Of a stretch of DNA of 64,000 bases, positions 1-8,326 are shown piece by piece. Made by a program: the position numbers and the translations under genes. The notes beneath the pieces were generated by a model. The model had not been told where the DNA came from and did not search any database. It saw only the letters and a program-made list of their open reading frames with translations. Every line of letters begins with the position of its first letter. The stretch's first letter is position 1. Source of the DNA: Acinetobacter defluvii (lineage in GTDB: Bacteria; Pseudomonadota; Gammaproteobacteria; Pseudomonadales; Moraxellaceae); assembly GCF_001704615.3 (NCBI RefSeq), contig NZ_CP029397.2, positions 2,232,001 to 2,296,000 on the forward strand. Direction: 5' to 3'.

Positions 1-1
1 T

Positions 2-70
2 TTTTCACAAGGACAAGAGGTTGTTTTAACCCAAAAAACAGTCAATGGCTTTCAAGCAATTCAACTTTAA
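2..70 (+). CDS. C-terminal end of an upstream gene, possibly the YqiJ/NfeD-like partner of the flotillin
   Basis: Frame 2 is open from the window edge and stops with TAA at 68-70, giving a 22-residue tail that ends NGFQAIQL. The stop lies 32 bp before the flotillin start on the same strand. In many Gram-negatives the gene directly upstream of a YqiK-type flotillin encodes a small membrane protein with an OB-fold tail (YqiJ, DUF1449), and a short beta-rich hydrophobic end would fit. Too little is present to identify it from sequence alone, so the YqiJ assignment rests on gene neighbourhood. Confidence 0.5.
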   Translation, partial: FSQGQEVVLTQKTVNGFQAIQL

Positions 71-102
71 TTTTTAAATAACAAAGCAGAGATAATTACA
101 TC

Positions 103-1815
103 ATGAGTTCTTCTTTAAACCAAATTATGATTATTGCTGGCATTATTTTAGCAGCGCTTATTATCATCGGTGTCATCATCGCCCGTCTTTATAAACGATC
201 AAGTAAAGAAGTATCGTTTGTTCGAACTGGTTTTGGTGGTGAAAAAGTCATTTTAAATGGCGGGGCAATCGTGCTGCCAGTTCTGCATGAAGTCATTCCT
301 GTCAATATGAATACGCTACGTTTAGAAGTAAAACGTGCTGCGGATCAAGCTTTAATTACTCGTGACCGTATGCGTGTAGATGTCATGGCTGAGTTCTATG
401 TGCGTGTAAAACCCACCGCAGAATCCATTGCGACTGCTGCGCAAACATTGGGTAAAAAAACCATGTCACCACCAGAATTAAAGGATTTGGTTGAAGGCAA
501 GTTTGTTGACTCATTGCGTGCAGTTGCTGCGGAAATGGCAATGGAAGAATTACATGAAAAGCGCGTTGATTTTGTACAAAAAGTTCAACAAGTCGTTTCT
601 GAAGATCTGTTTAAAAATGGTTTAGAGCTCGAAACTGTATCACTGACTGGTTTAGACCAAACTAGCTTTAAATTTTTCAACCCACAAAATGCGTTTGATG
701 CGGAAGGATTAACCAAACTCACGGAAACCATTGAAGATCGTCGTAAAAAACGTAATGACATTGAGCAAGATGCAGACTTAGCCATCAAAGCTAAAAACCT
801 TGAAACCCAACAAGCACAATTGCAAATTCTACGTGAAGAGGAATATGCAAAAATGCAACAAGAACGTGAAATATCTATCCGCAAAGCTGAACAATTGGCA
901 GAAATTGCATCACAAGAAGCATCGAAAAAACGTGAGGCGGAAGAAGCGCGCATTGCTGCGGAACGTGAAGTTGAATTAAAACGCATTGCTTCTGCACGTG
1001 ATGTAGAAAATGAAAATATTGTTAAAGCACAATTGATTCAAAAAGCACAAGTTGAGCAAAAGAAAACCATTGAACTGGCTGAGCAAGATCGTGCGATTGC
1101 GATTGCTGAAAAATCTCGTGCTGAGTCCGAAGCAAAAGCTTTAGCTGACCAAGCACGTGCACAAGCAGTAAAAGCAGAAGAAGAAGTATTAACAGTTCGT
1201 GAAACACAACGTGCTGAACGTGTTAAAGCCGTTGAGTTGGTTGCAGCAAAACAGGTGGCTGAAACTGATGCAATTGCAATCACAGTTGCTGCTGAAGCAT
1301 CGAAAAAAGCAGCTGTAGATGAAGCTGAGGCTGTTCGTATCGGCGCTGAAGCTGAGGCTGAAAAAGTACGCTTAAAAGCCAAAGGTGAAGCCGATGCAAA
1401 AATCTTGCTCGCACAAGCACAAGAGAAACAATATCACGTAGATGCAGAAGGTACGCGTGCTGTCAACGAAGCTAATAATATTTTGTCTACTGAACAAGTA
1501 GAAATGCAAATCCGCTTGGCATTATTAAAGTATTTACCAGAGATTATTCGTGAAAGCGTTAAACCTATGGAAAATATTGATGATATTAAAATTTTGCAAG
1601 TAAATGGCTTAGGGGGTGTTAGTGGTTCTACTACATCCGCTGAGGCTGGTACTGATCAAGGTCAAGTCGCTTTATCTGATCAAGTGGTAAATAGTGCCTT
1701 ACGCTATCGTACGCAAGCACCTTTGATCGATAGTTTAATGAATGAGTTGGGGATTCAAGGTGGCGACATCAATGGTTTAACCCAAACTTTAAAAGCCAAA
1801 ACTGAAGCAAAATAA
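103..1815 (+). CDS. yqiK: Flotillin-family inner-membrane protein (YqiK-like)
   Basis: A 570-residue SPFH/flotillin-type scaffold thought to organise membrane microdomains. Residues 7-27 are one hydrophobic membrane anchor (IIAGIILAALIIIGVII), followed by an SPFH/band-7 region to about residue 200. Residues about 215-440 are a long coiled coil very rich in Glu, Ala, Lys and Arg, as in flotillins. The tail after residue 500 is Gly/Ser-rich and then helical. The length fits the YqiK family. The start ATG follows a weak purine stretch (AGCAGAGAT). Probably in an operon with the gene whose end is at the window edge. An Ala/Glu-rich coiled coil can give spurious matches, but the anchor plus SPFH order makes flotillin the best call. 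Confidence 0.88.
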   Translation: MSSSLNQIMIIAGIILAALIIIGVIIARLYKRSSKEVSFVRTGFGGEKVILNGGAIVLPVLHEVIPVNMNTLRLEVKRAADQALITRDRMRVDVMAEFYVRVKPTAESIATAAQTLGKKTMSPPELKDLVEGKFVDSLRAVAAEMAMEELHEKRVDFVQKVQQVVSEDLFKNGLELETVSLTGLDQTSFKFFNPQNAFDAEGLTKLTETIEDRRKKRNDIEQDADLAIKAKNLETQQAQLQILREEEYAKMQQEREISIRKAEQLAEIASQEASKKREAEEARIAAEREVELKRIASARDVENENIVKAQLIQKAQVEQKKTIELAEQDRAIAIAEKSRAESEAKALADQARAQAVKAEEEVLTVRETQRAERVKAVELVAAKQVAETDAIAITVAAEASKKAAVDEAEAVRIGAEAEAEKVRLKAKGEADAKILLAQAQEKQYHVDAEGTRAVNEANNILSTEQVEMQIRLALLKYLPEIIRESVKPMENIDDIKILQVNGLGGVSGSTTSAEAGTDQGQVALSDQVVNSALRYRTQAPLIDSLMNELGIQGGDINGLTQTLKAKTEAK

Positions 1816-1854
1816 TTTTTGATATTTAACTTTATAGATATCATAGATATAAAA

Positions 1855-1900
1855 ACTGCTGATTTTTAATCTATTCAATGATCAAATTTCAGCAGTCTTT
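1855..1900. terminator. Bidirectional terminator between convergent genes
   Basis: The inverted repeat ACTGCTGA (1855-1862) / TCAGCAGT (1889-1896) is flanked by a T run on one side and an A run on the other, so it can end the flotillin gene rightwards and the small secreted-protein gene leftwards. The loop is long (26 nt). Confidence 0.6.
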
Positions 1901-1927
1901 ATTTAAATCTACCATGTCACATAAAAA

Positions 1928-2341
1928 CTACTGACACTTACCAATAATTTTACCTTCGATACTGCTCATATTGGATTGTAATTTAATGTTTGAGCAATAT
2001 AAATTTCCTGAAATCATTGCCTTGTTTAAACTAATTTGTGTTGAACCTGATGCTGCATTCACATCACCTTCCACACTTGAATTAACTAACTTTAATGATT
2101 TCGCAGTATCTGCCTGTATTGCACCTGAAACCGAAGAGTTATTTAAAACTAAATTCGCATTTTTTTGTACATTGATTGAGCCATCCACTGCTGCCATATT
2201 TAATGTACAAGTTGCTCCTGTCGGTACAATAAGTTGACCCAATGCGGTATTGGTGATCGTTTTATTACATACTGCTGCCAAGCTAAGACTAGAACAAGTT
2301 AACAACATCGAAAACATGAGACCAGAAATTATTTTTTGCAT
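1928..2341 (-). CDS. Small secreted protein with short beta-type repeats, function unknown
   Basis: A 137-residue exported protein. The chosen ATG at 2341 has a GGAG ribosome site 6 bases upstream; an ATG five codons earlier sits on top of that site and is unlikely. Residues 1-23 form a signal peptide (Lys, then ISGLMFSMLL, then Ala-Ala). The mature part has four cysteines and about four imperfect 20-residue units, three of them carrying an S-S-V/I-x-G motif (NNSSVSG, VNSSVEG, MSSIEG). Such spacing suggests a small beta-solenoid or polymer-forming fold in the periplasm or outside the cell. I do not recognise a named family. It stands alone, convergent with the flotillin gene. Confidence 0.75.
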   Translation of the reverse strand: MQKIISGLMFSMLLTCSSLSLAAVCNKTITNTALGQLIVPTGATCTLNMAAVDGSINVQKNANLVLNNSSVSGAIQADTAKSLKLVNSSVEGDVNAASGSTQISLNKAMISGNLYCSNIKLQSNMSSIEGKIIGKCQ

Positions 2342-2589
2342 TATATTCTCCAACATTAAAACTATTAGAGGTATTATTCATTATAATTTTGATGTCAACG
2401 TGACAGTCACACGATAATGTTGTTATTTATTGTGATCTTAATATTCACATAATTATTCAGCTTAAATTAAGATTAATTCAATACACCTATAAGACTTGTC
2501 TTTGTCAAAAACTTTTAATATAAGTTTCAGTATCATTTAATAAAACACAGTTAGCCTAATATCAACCCAATACAGAATTAGGTTCAATT

Positions 2590-3612
2590 GTGAATGCAAT
2601 GATTTCAAATAAAACTGTTATCGTGATCCATGATGGTCGAAAAGGTCATTTAAATCCATCACTTGCTGTGGCTGAAATTGTTCAGGAAAAATACGCATTA
2701 GACTTGTATGCTTTTCAACTCCCCACAATACTGAATAAAAAATGGGTCAGTTTATTGAAAAAATTCTCTAACTTCCCAGTCCTTTATAACATGTTGGGGC
2801 AACTATTTTTTAAAATTGAGCCTACTAATATCAAACACGCTGAAATGCTTATTTGCTCAGGCATGCCAAATTTAATCTATGCAGCATATTTGGCTAAAAA
2901 ATACCAACTACCACTTTTATATGTAGGAAATCTAAGAAAATTTAATGAAAAATTGATTGATTTTAGCATTACTGCTTTACCACAAAATGTAAATTGTAAA
3001 CAAATTATTTTACCCACCCCACCCGTTTCTGCACATTTTACAACACAACATACTCTCCAAAAACAGCATAATGCAGTTTTACTTTTAGGGGGCTCAACTA
3101 CAGAATACCCTTTTTCAAAGCAAGATTTTGCTAACATAATTCAGGAGTTTATCCATTTTGTTGATACACATCAGTTGAAAGGTAGTGTAATTTGTTCACG
3201 TAGAACACCGAATTTAGACACTCAAAGTTTAGATTTATTGCGTAGAAAACAAATAGAATATATAGATCCACATCAAAAAATTACAATGTCTGAAAAATTA
3301 ACACAGTATAAATATATTTTTGTGACTGAGGACAGTATCACCATGCTATCTGAAGCAATACATACTGGGGCAGTCGTTACTTCAATTTGCCTGAATGAAG
3401 CTAAACCAAATGAATTAATCGAAAAATATCTAAATTATCAATATATTCAAAGAAAATCCATTGCACATTTGGGGCAGATTATCGAACACTATAGTCCCAT
3501 CAAAAGAACAGACATGCTCATACCTTTGGTACAACAGTTAGACAGACTTTATGATCAAGGACATTTCAATACATCAACCCACTCTCGTAAAAAGAACAAA
3601 GTCTATGCCTAA
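2590..3612 (+). CDS. ELM1/GtrOC1-family putative glycosyltransferase
   Basis: A 340-residue protein of the ELM1 fold (PF06258, named after mitochondrial fission ELM1), which in bacteria is found among lipooligosaccharide and other glycan genes. Visible hallmarks are the N-terminal HDGRKGHLNPS, the LLLGGSTTEYPFS segment near residue 165 and VTEDSITMLSEAIHTG near residue 250, a nucleotide-sugar-site-like motif of GT-B enzymes. No signal peptide or membrane segment, so probably cytoplasmic. The start is GTG at 2590 (TTAGG 7 bases upstream) or ATG at 2599. It is not next to other glycan genes here, so acceptor and sugar are unknown. Its terminator has been split by the adjacent insertion sequence. 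Confidence 0.8.
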   Translation: MNAMISNKTVIVIHDGRKGHLNPSLAVAEIVQEKYALDLYAFQLPTILNKKWVSLLKKFSNFPVLYNMLGQLFFKIEPTNIKHAEMLICSGMPNLIYAAYLAKKYQLPLLYVGNLRKFNEKLIDFSITALPQNVNCKQIILPTPPVSAHFTTQHTLQKQHNAVLLLGGSTTEYPFSKQDFANIIQEFIHFVDTHQLKGSVICSRRTPNLDTQSLDLLRRKQIEYIDPHQKITMSEKLTQYKYIFVTEDSITMLSEAIHTGAVVTSICLNEAKPNELIEKYLNYQYIQRKSIAHLGQIIEHYSPIKRTDMLIPLVQQLDRLYDQGHFNTSTHSRKKNKVYA

Positions 3613-3620
3613 AAAAAGCA

Positions 3621-3630
3621 CTCAGATGAG
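3621..3630 (+). repeat. Left target-site duplication of the IS4-family element
   Basis: CTCAGATGAG directly abuts the left inverted repeat and is repeated exactly at 5021-5030 after the right inverted repeat. Ten bases is within the range reported for IS4-family elements. Confidence 0.93.
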
Positions 3631-5020
3631 TAATGCCAGTCAGTTAAGCAAAAAAAGTTAAAATGCTGTAAAAAGAGTGTATGTAAATACGCTCTTTTTT
3701 TTATGAAATTATCTCAAAATTTAGATATAACATTACAACAAACCTTGCCTTCACTTTCTCAATTTAGTGAGTTAATCGATTTAAACTGGATTGAAGATTG
3801 CTTAAACCAAACAGGTAAAGCATCCATTTGAAAAAGAAAACTTCCTGCTGAACATGTTGTTTGGTTAGTCATTGGACTTGCTCTATTTCGAAACCAACCA
3901 ATTTGGTATGTAGTTCAGCAATTACAACTTGTTTTCGGTACAACAGAATACTGTGTACCTAGTGCATCAGTACAGGCAAGACAGCGCTTAGGTTTAGAAC
4001 CTATGAGTGCTTTATTTTCAACATTAAGTCAGGCATGGCTTAAAGACTCACAACAACAATATAATAACTTTCATGGTCTCTGCGTTTGTGCTGTAGATGG
4101 CGTGGTTTGGTCTATGCCTCATACCGAAGAAAACTTTAAGCACTTTGGCTCTTCTAAAGGGAAAACAGCAGTTGTTCCTTATCCACAAGTTAGAGCAACT
4201 TGTCTTGTGAATACCAATACACATGAAATGATCGATGCCCAAATTGGCGGTATGGATCAAGGTGAATTAACCTTAGCTAGTCAATTAAAAGCACCTGCTC
4301 ATAGTATTACCTTATTTGATCGTGCTTACTTCTCTGCTGATTTTTTAGTGAGTTGGCAATCTCATGCAGAAGAAAGTCATTGGTTGATGCGTGCAAAAGA
4401 TAACCTTCGTTATGAAGTTATTCACAATAATGCCGCCCATGACTTTCAGATAAAAATGCCTGTTTCACCAAGAGCAAAAAAGATCAATCCAGCATTAGGT
4501 GATTATTGGGAAGCCCGTTTGATTGAAGTTGAATATGCAGGAAAAACGAGGCGTTACATTACATCATTGACAGATTCTAAAGCGTATCCATTCAAAGACC
4601 TTGCGATGCTTTATATGCAGCGTTGGGAAATAGAAATGTGTTATCGAGAAATTAAAAGTGATTTACAGGATTCAAAGGTTTTAAGAAGTAAGCAACCTGA
4701 TTTGGTGTATCAAGAATTGTGGGGTGTATTTATAGCTTATAATATTTTGAGACGACAGATGAAATTTATCGCCCAACATGCAAATGTCAGTCCTTTAAGG
4801 ATCAGTTTCCATATTGCATCCATAGGTATTATCAATATCTTAAGACATACGCCTTTAGAGTCAGCAGGAAACTTACCTAAACATTTAGCACAATTATTTG
4901 AACAATCAAAAATATTTGTATTACCTGAAAAAAGGCAGAGAGAATGTTCACGAGTCGTGAAAATTAAAGCACAAAAATATCCAAGAAAATGCCAGTCAAT
5001 TTCTTAACTGACTGGCATTA
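3631..5020 (+). mobile_element. IS4-family insertion sequence, 1390 bp
   Basis: Terminal inverted repeats are exact over 18 bp: TAATGCCAGTCAGTTAAG at 3631-3648 and its reverse complement at 5003-5020. They are flanked by a perfect 10-bp direct repeat. The element holds one transposase reading frame with an IS4-type DDE core. Identical flanks suggest a recent insertion, but the transposase has an in-frame stop, so this copy is probably not autonomous. Its exact ISfinder name was not determined. Confidence 0.95.
3703..5007 (+). pseudogene. IS4-family transposase interrupted by an in-frame TGA
   Basis: One frame runs from ATG 3703 to the stop at 5007 and would encode 434 residues, but codon 43 (3829-3831) is TGA. 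The context reads TGKASI-stop-KRKLPAEHVVW; IS4 transposases usually have Arg there, so a CGA-to-TGA change is the simplest explanation. The part before the stop belongs to the IS4 N-terminal domain. The downstream 334 residues from ATG 4003 keep the catalytic core: AVDG, LFDRAYFS and the YREK-like region RWEIEMCYREIKSD. A product starting at 4003 would lack the N-terminal DNA-binding part. Readthrough cannot be excluded. Confidence 0.88.
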
Positions 5021-5030
5021 CTCAGATGAG
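5021..5030 (+). repeat. Right target-site duplication of the IS4-family element
   Basis: Second copy of CTCAGATGAG. Joined to the left flank with the IS removed, the original site reads AGCACTCAGATGAGTGCT with A and T runs on the two sides, a perfect bidirectional terminator hairpin. Confidence 0.93.
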
Positions 5031-5056
5031 TGCTTTTTTCTTTTAAATTACCTAAA

Positions 5057-6760
5057 TCAAATATCTAACCACTTTGCGACTTTGTTTTGATCAACAACTC
5101 TGAGTTCAACTGTGTTGAGTTCAACTTCATCACCTTGTAACTCAAACTGTAAAAGCTCATCACGACGGAAAGCATATACGCTGAAGCTTGCAGATTGTTT
5201 TGCATATTTCGCTAATAATTTTTCAGATGCTTTTAAACCATTAATCGCAACGATCACATCATGGGCAGATAACCCTGCTTTTGCTGCTGTTCCATCACGT
5301 CGTGCTTGTTGGATCAAAATACCTTCTGGCTTCTCTGAAACTTTTAAACCAAATGGTAATGACTTTTCATTTTTAACTTCAAAATCAATACCAAACTCAG
5401 GAAGTAATTGATCAAGTGGCAATTCTTCTGTGGTATTGATTAGGTGGTTAATTTGCTCGATCCATTTCACACCTGTTAACTCTTCACATAAGCTGAAAAT
5501 GGTGCTTTCATTGACTTGAATGTTATTTTGCGTATTTTCATATAGTTTGCGCATCAAAGCATCAAGACTTGAGCCTTTCATACGCAAACCTAAATCTAAA
5601 CATAATGCGACCAAGCAACCTTTATTATAGTAGCTTGTGCCTGCATTATTGGAATTTTCATCTTGGCGATAAAATTTAATCCACGCATCAAAACTCGACT
5701 CAACGACTGTTTGAATAAAGCGTCCTGGATTTTGTAAATAGCGATCAATTTGTGCTTTGAGTAATTTCAAATAAGATTCTTGAGAAATCACACCACTACG
5801 ATACAAAATCAGATCATCGTAATATGAGGTGAATCCTTCAAAAATCCACAATAAAGATGTCAAGCTTTCTTTATTAAGATCATAAGTTGCTAAATTTTCA
5901 GGACGAATAAATTTAACCAACCAAGAGTGAAAATACTCATGGCTACATAACCCCAGAAAACGCTGGTAATCCGCAGAGGGTTCATTTGGTTCATCGGCTT
6001 TAGGCAAGTCATCCCGTGGAATAATTAAGCTGGTGCTGTTTGGATGTTCTAACCCACCATAGCTATTGCCTGTTGCCATGGTCATAAAAGTATAATGTTC
6101 AAAAGGTGCTGAACCAAACATAGCTATTTCGGTAGCGCAAATTTTTTCAATATCTTGCTGCATACGTTCAGCATTCATGGCATGTTGCCCTGACACCACA
6201 AATTCATGTGGAATACCTTGTGCCTCAAAACTGAAACGTGTTTGTTCAGCAAGCTCAAATGGACTATCAATCAATTCTGCATAATTTTGTGCGGTTAAGG
6301 TATAACGACCTTTCACTAAACTTTTTGATTTTAAACCTGTTGCTAATTGAAAATGTTTTAACTCCGAAGGTAAAAATAATTCAACCTCAATTGGACTATG
6401 TTCTTGCCCCTCCAATCCCAAACAAATACATGCAGGATTTGCATATAAACGTGTTTGATCGACATATGCCCCACGCACAGATAAATCATAAGCATAAACG
6501 TCATATTCAACAGTAATTAGCTCATGATCGGTGTTGAATAAACGCCATTTATTCTTATCAAATTTGCTAATTTTTAATTCACGTCCTGCTTCATCATAGG
6601 CTTTTACAGCTTCCACGTGTTTGGCAAATTCACGAATTAAATAACTGCCCGGAATCCAGGTCGGTAAGGATAATACTTGGGTTGGATTCGCTAAAAAACG
6701 CAAAGTAACATGCACGAGATGCTGACGATAATCGTCAAATTCAATTTGATAATGCAACAT
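5057..6760 (-). CDS. M61-family glycyl aminopeptidase with PDZ domain
   Basis: A 567-residue zinc metallopeptidase of family M61. The zinc motif HEYFH is at residues 274-278 with a glutamate-bearing FEGFTSYY at about 308, the gluzincin arrangement. The N-terminal about 190 residues form the beta-rich M61 domain and residues about 465-540 a PDZ domain (LKVSEKPEGILI, KAGLSAHDVIVAINGLKA). There is no signal peptide, so it is probably cytoplasmic. Length matches the family. It faces the glycosyltransferase gene with the disrupted terminator and IS between them, so IS-derived transcription could now run antisense into its 3' end. Substrate in the cell is not known. Confidence 0.9.
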   Translation of the reverse strand: MLHYQIEFDDYRQHLVHVTLRFLANPTQVLSLPTWIPGSYLIREFAKHVEAVKAYDEAGRELKISKFDKNKWRLFNTDHELITVEYDVYAYDLSVRGAYVDQTRLYANPACICLGLEGQEHSPIEVELFLPSELKHFQLATGLKSKSLVKGRYTLTAQNYAELIDSPFELAEQTRFSFEAQGIPHEFVVSGQHAMNAERMQQDIEKICATEIAMFGSAPFEHYTFMTMATGNSYGGLEHPNSTSLIIPRDDLPKADEPNEPSADYQRFLGLCSHEYFHSWLVKFIRPENLATYDLNKESLTSLLWIFEGFTSYYDDLILYRSGVISQESYLKLLKAQIDRYLQNPGRFIQTVVESSFDAWIKFYRQDENSNNAGTSYYNKGCLVALCLDLGLRMKGSSLDALMRKLYENTQNNIQVNESTIFSLCEELTGVKWIEQINHLINTTEELPLDQLLPEFGIDFEVKNEKSLPFGLKVSEKPEGILIQQARRDGTAAKAGLSAHDVIVAINGLKASEKLLAKYAKQSASFSVYAFRRDELLQFELQGDEVELNTVELRVVDQNKVAKWLDI

Positions 6761-6928
6761 AAGCCGTATTCAAAAAATATTTAAAGGTAATTATTTATTA
6801 GATTAACATTTTTTACAAAGCAGTGCTTTATTCGTGCATTTTGATTGTAAAACTGACTAGCCAGAATAGCGAAAAAAGCATAGCATTCGTTATGTTTTTC
6901 ACCTCCTGTTTTACTAAGGCTGTCCTCC

Positions 6929-8197
6929 TTGAAAATTGTCACTTATTTGCTTGTCTTCATCTGTTCGTTTTGTTCCACGCTAGTTAACGCAGCCTTATTA
7001 AATATCAACCCCATGTCAGTAGAAGCGGAAGCTTGGACAATTTTAGATACCCAAACAGGACAAACCATCGCAGAACATAATAGCCATGTGCAACGTGCGC
7101 CTGCCTCTATGACTAAAATGATGGTGGCGTATATTGCCTTAAAAGAAATCCAAGCTGGACACTTGAAAAAAGAAGAAATACTGACCGCGACACCGATTGT
7201 AAAAATCGTGCAATGGGATGAATCGCAAATGTATCTTAAAGAAGGTGAACAAATTTCTGTCGATCAACTGATCGCAGGTTTGATTGTGATGTCTGCCAAT
7301 GATGCAGCAGTGACTTTAGCCGAACGAATTTCAGGGACACTCCCCGCTTTTATTGAGCGCATGAACAAAGAAGCCAAAGCATTGGGCATGAATGATACAC
7401 ATTTTACCAATGCGCCAGGAATCACCATGCCTGAGCATTTTTCTTCTGCACATGATATGGCATTGCTTGGACAAGCAGTAACTCAACACACCCCTGATTA
7501 TTTATATTATTCGGTAATGCCGAGTTTTAGTTATAAACAACATTTTCATCATGCGACTAATTTACTTTTAAAAACTGATCCGAGTGTTGATGGTCTAAAA
7601 ACAGGTTTTACTCAAGCAGCGGGATATAATTTAGCTTTGTCAGCACATCGCCCAACGATGAATCCTGATGTACCTAATCGTCGTTTAATTGTGGTGGTCA
7701 TGGGAACAAAAAGTGCAGCAAAACGTGCTGAAGTTGCCCATAAACTTTTAAACTTAGCGTATGCCTATACCCGTGATGAGGTTGTGATCAAAGACAAACA
7801 ACTGATTGCTGAGCTTCCAGTGGTTAAATCTACATTGAAAATGTTTAAAGTTGAGGCTAAAAAACCACAAATTGTCACCACCAGTTTATATAATAATGCC
7901 CAACCGATTGATCTTATGACATTTGACAATTTGAATTCTAAGATCATGCAACCTGACACAACTGGTTTATTATTTGCCATTCAGCCCTTACAAAATACAG
8001 AAACACATTTAAATGTTGAGCTTAATGAAGCGTCACTTACCGCTCCTTTAGCAAAAATGATGCATTTAGCCAAAGTCAATGTTTATCAAAATGGTCTTTT
8101 ACTACAATCTTTTGACATTAAAGATGAGGTTCATATTGAACAAGCATCATGGTTTGAACGTCTACTCGAATGGCTAAAAGCATTGTTTGGTTTCTGA
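6929..8197 (+). CDS. dacC: D-alanyl-D-alanine carboxypeptidase (PBP5/6 type)
   Basis: Trims the terminal D-Ala from peptidoglycan stem peptides in the periplasm. All three penicillin-binding motifs are visible: S60-M-T-K63, S122-A-N124 and K224-T-G226. A signal peptide ends near residue 21 (VNA-A). Residues after about 290 match the C-terminal beta domain, and the tail (SWFERLLEWLKALFGF) is an amphipathic helix that anchors these enzymes to the membrane. The start is TTG at 6929; no in-frame ATG lies upstream and the signal peptide begins exactly there. At 422 residues it is slightly longer than E. coli DacA/DacC. The dacC symbol is by general similarity only. Confidence 0.9.
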   Translation: MKIVTYLLVFICSFCSTLVNAALLNINPMSVEAEAWTILDTQTGQTIAEHNSHVQRAPASMTKMMVAYIALKEIQAGHLKKEEILTATPIVKIVQWDESQMYLKEGEQISVDQLIAGLIVMSANDAAVTLAERISGTLPAFIERMNKEAKALGMNDTHFTNAPGITMPEHFSSAHDMALLGQAVTQHTPDYLYYSVMPSFSYKQHFHHATNLLLKTDPSVDGLKTGFTQAAGYNLALSAHRPTMNPDVPNRRLIVVVMGTKSAAKRAEVAHKLLNLAYAYTRDEVVIKDKQLIAELPVVKSTLKMFKVEAKKPQIVTTSLYNNAQPIDLMTFDNLNSKIMQPDTTGLLFAIQPLQNTETHLNVELNEASLTAPLAKMMHLAKVNVYQNGLLLQSFDIKDEVHIEQASWFERLLEWLKALFGF

Positions 8198-8280
8198 GTA
8201 ATATAAAACCCGACTCATTTACTTTGTTTTGTTATAAGTATGTAAATTGTAAAACAAAAAATACAAATCACCTCAAAATG

Positions 8281-8304
8281 GATGGCATATTAATGCCATC
8301 TTTC
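8281..8304 (+). terminator. Hairpin after the carboxypeptidase gene
   Basis: GATGGCAT at 8281-8288 pairs with ATGCCATC at 8293-8300 across a 4-base loop and is followed by TTTC. The T run is short; the near-perfect dyad 26 bp before the ndh start could instead be an operator. Confidence 0.4.
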
Positions 8305-8326
8305 AATAACAACTATTAGGTAATTT

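Noticed and set aside
585..1382. Antisense reading frames opposite the flotillin coiled coil
   Set aside because: They arise from the biased Ala/Glu/Lys codons of the coiled coil on the other strand and have no start signals.
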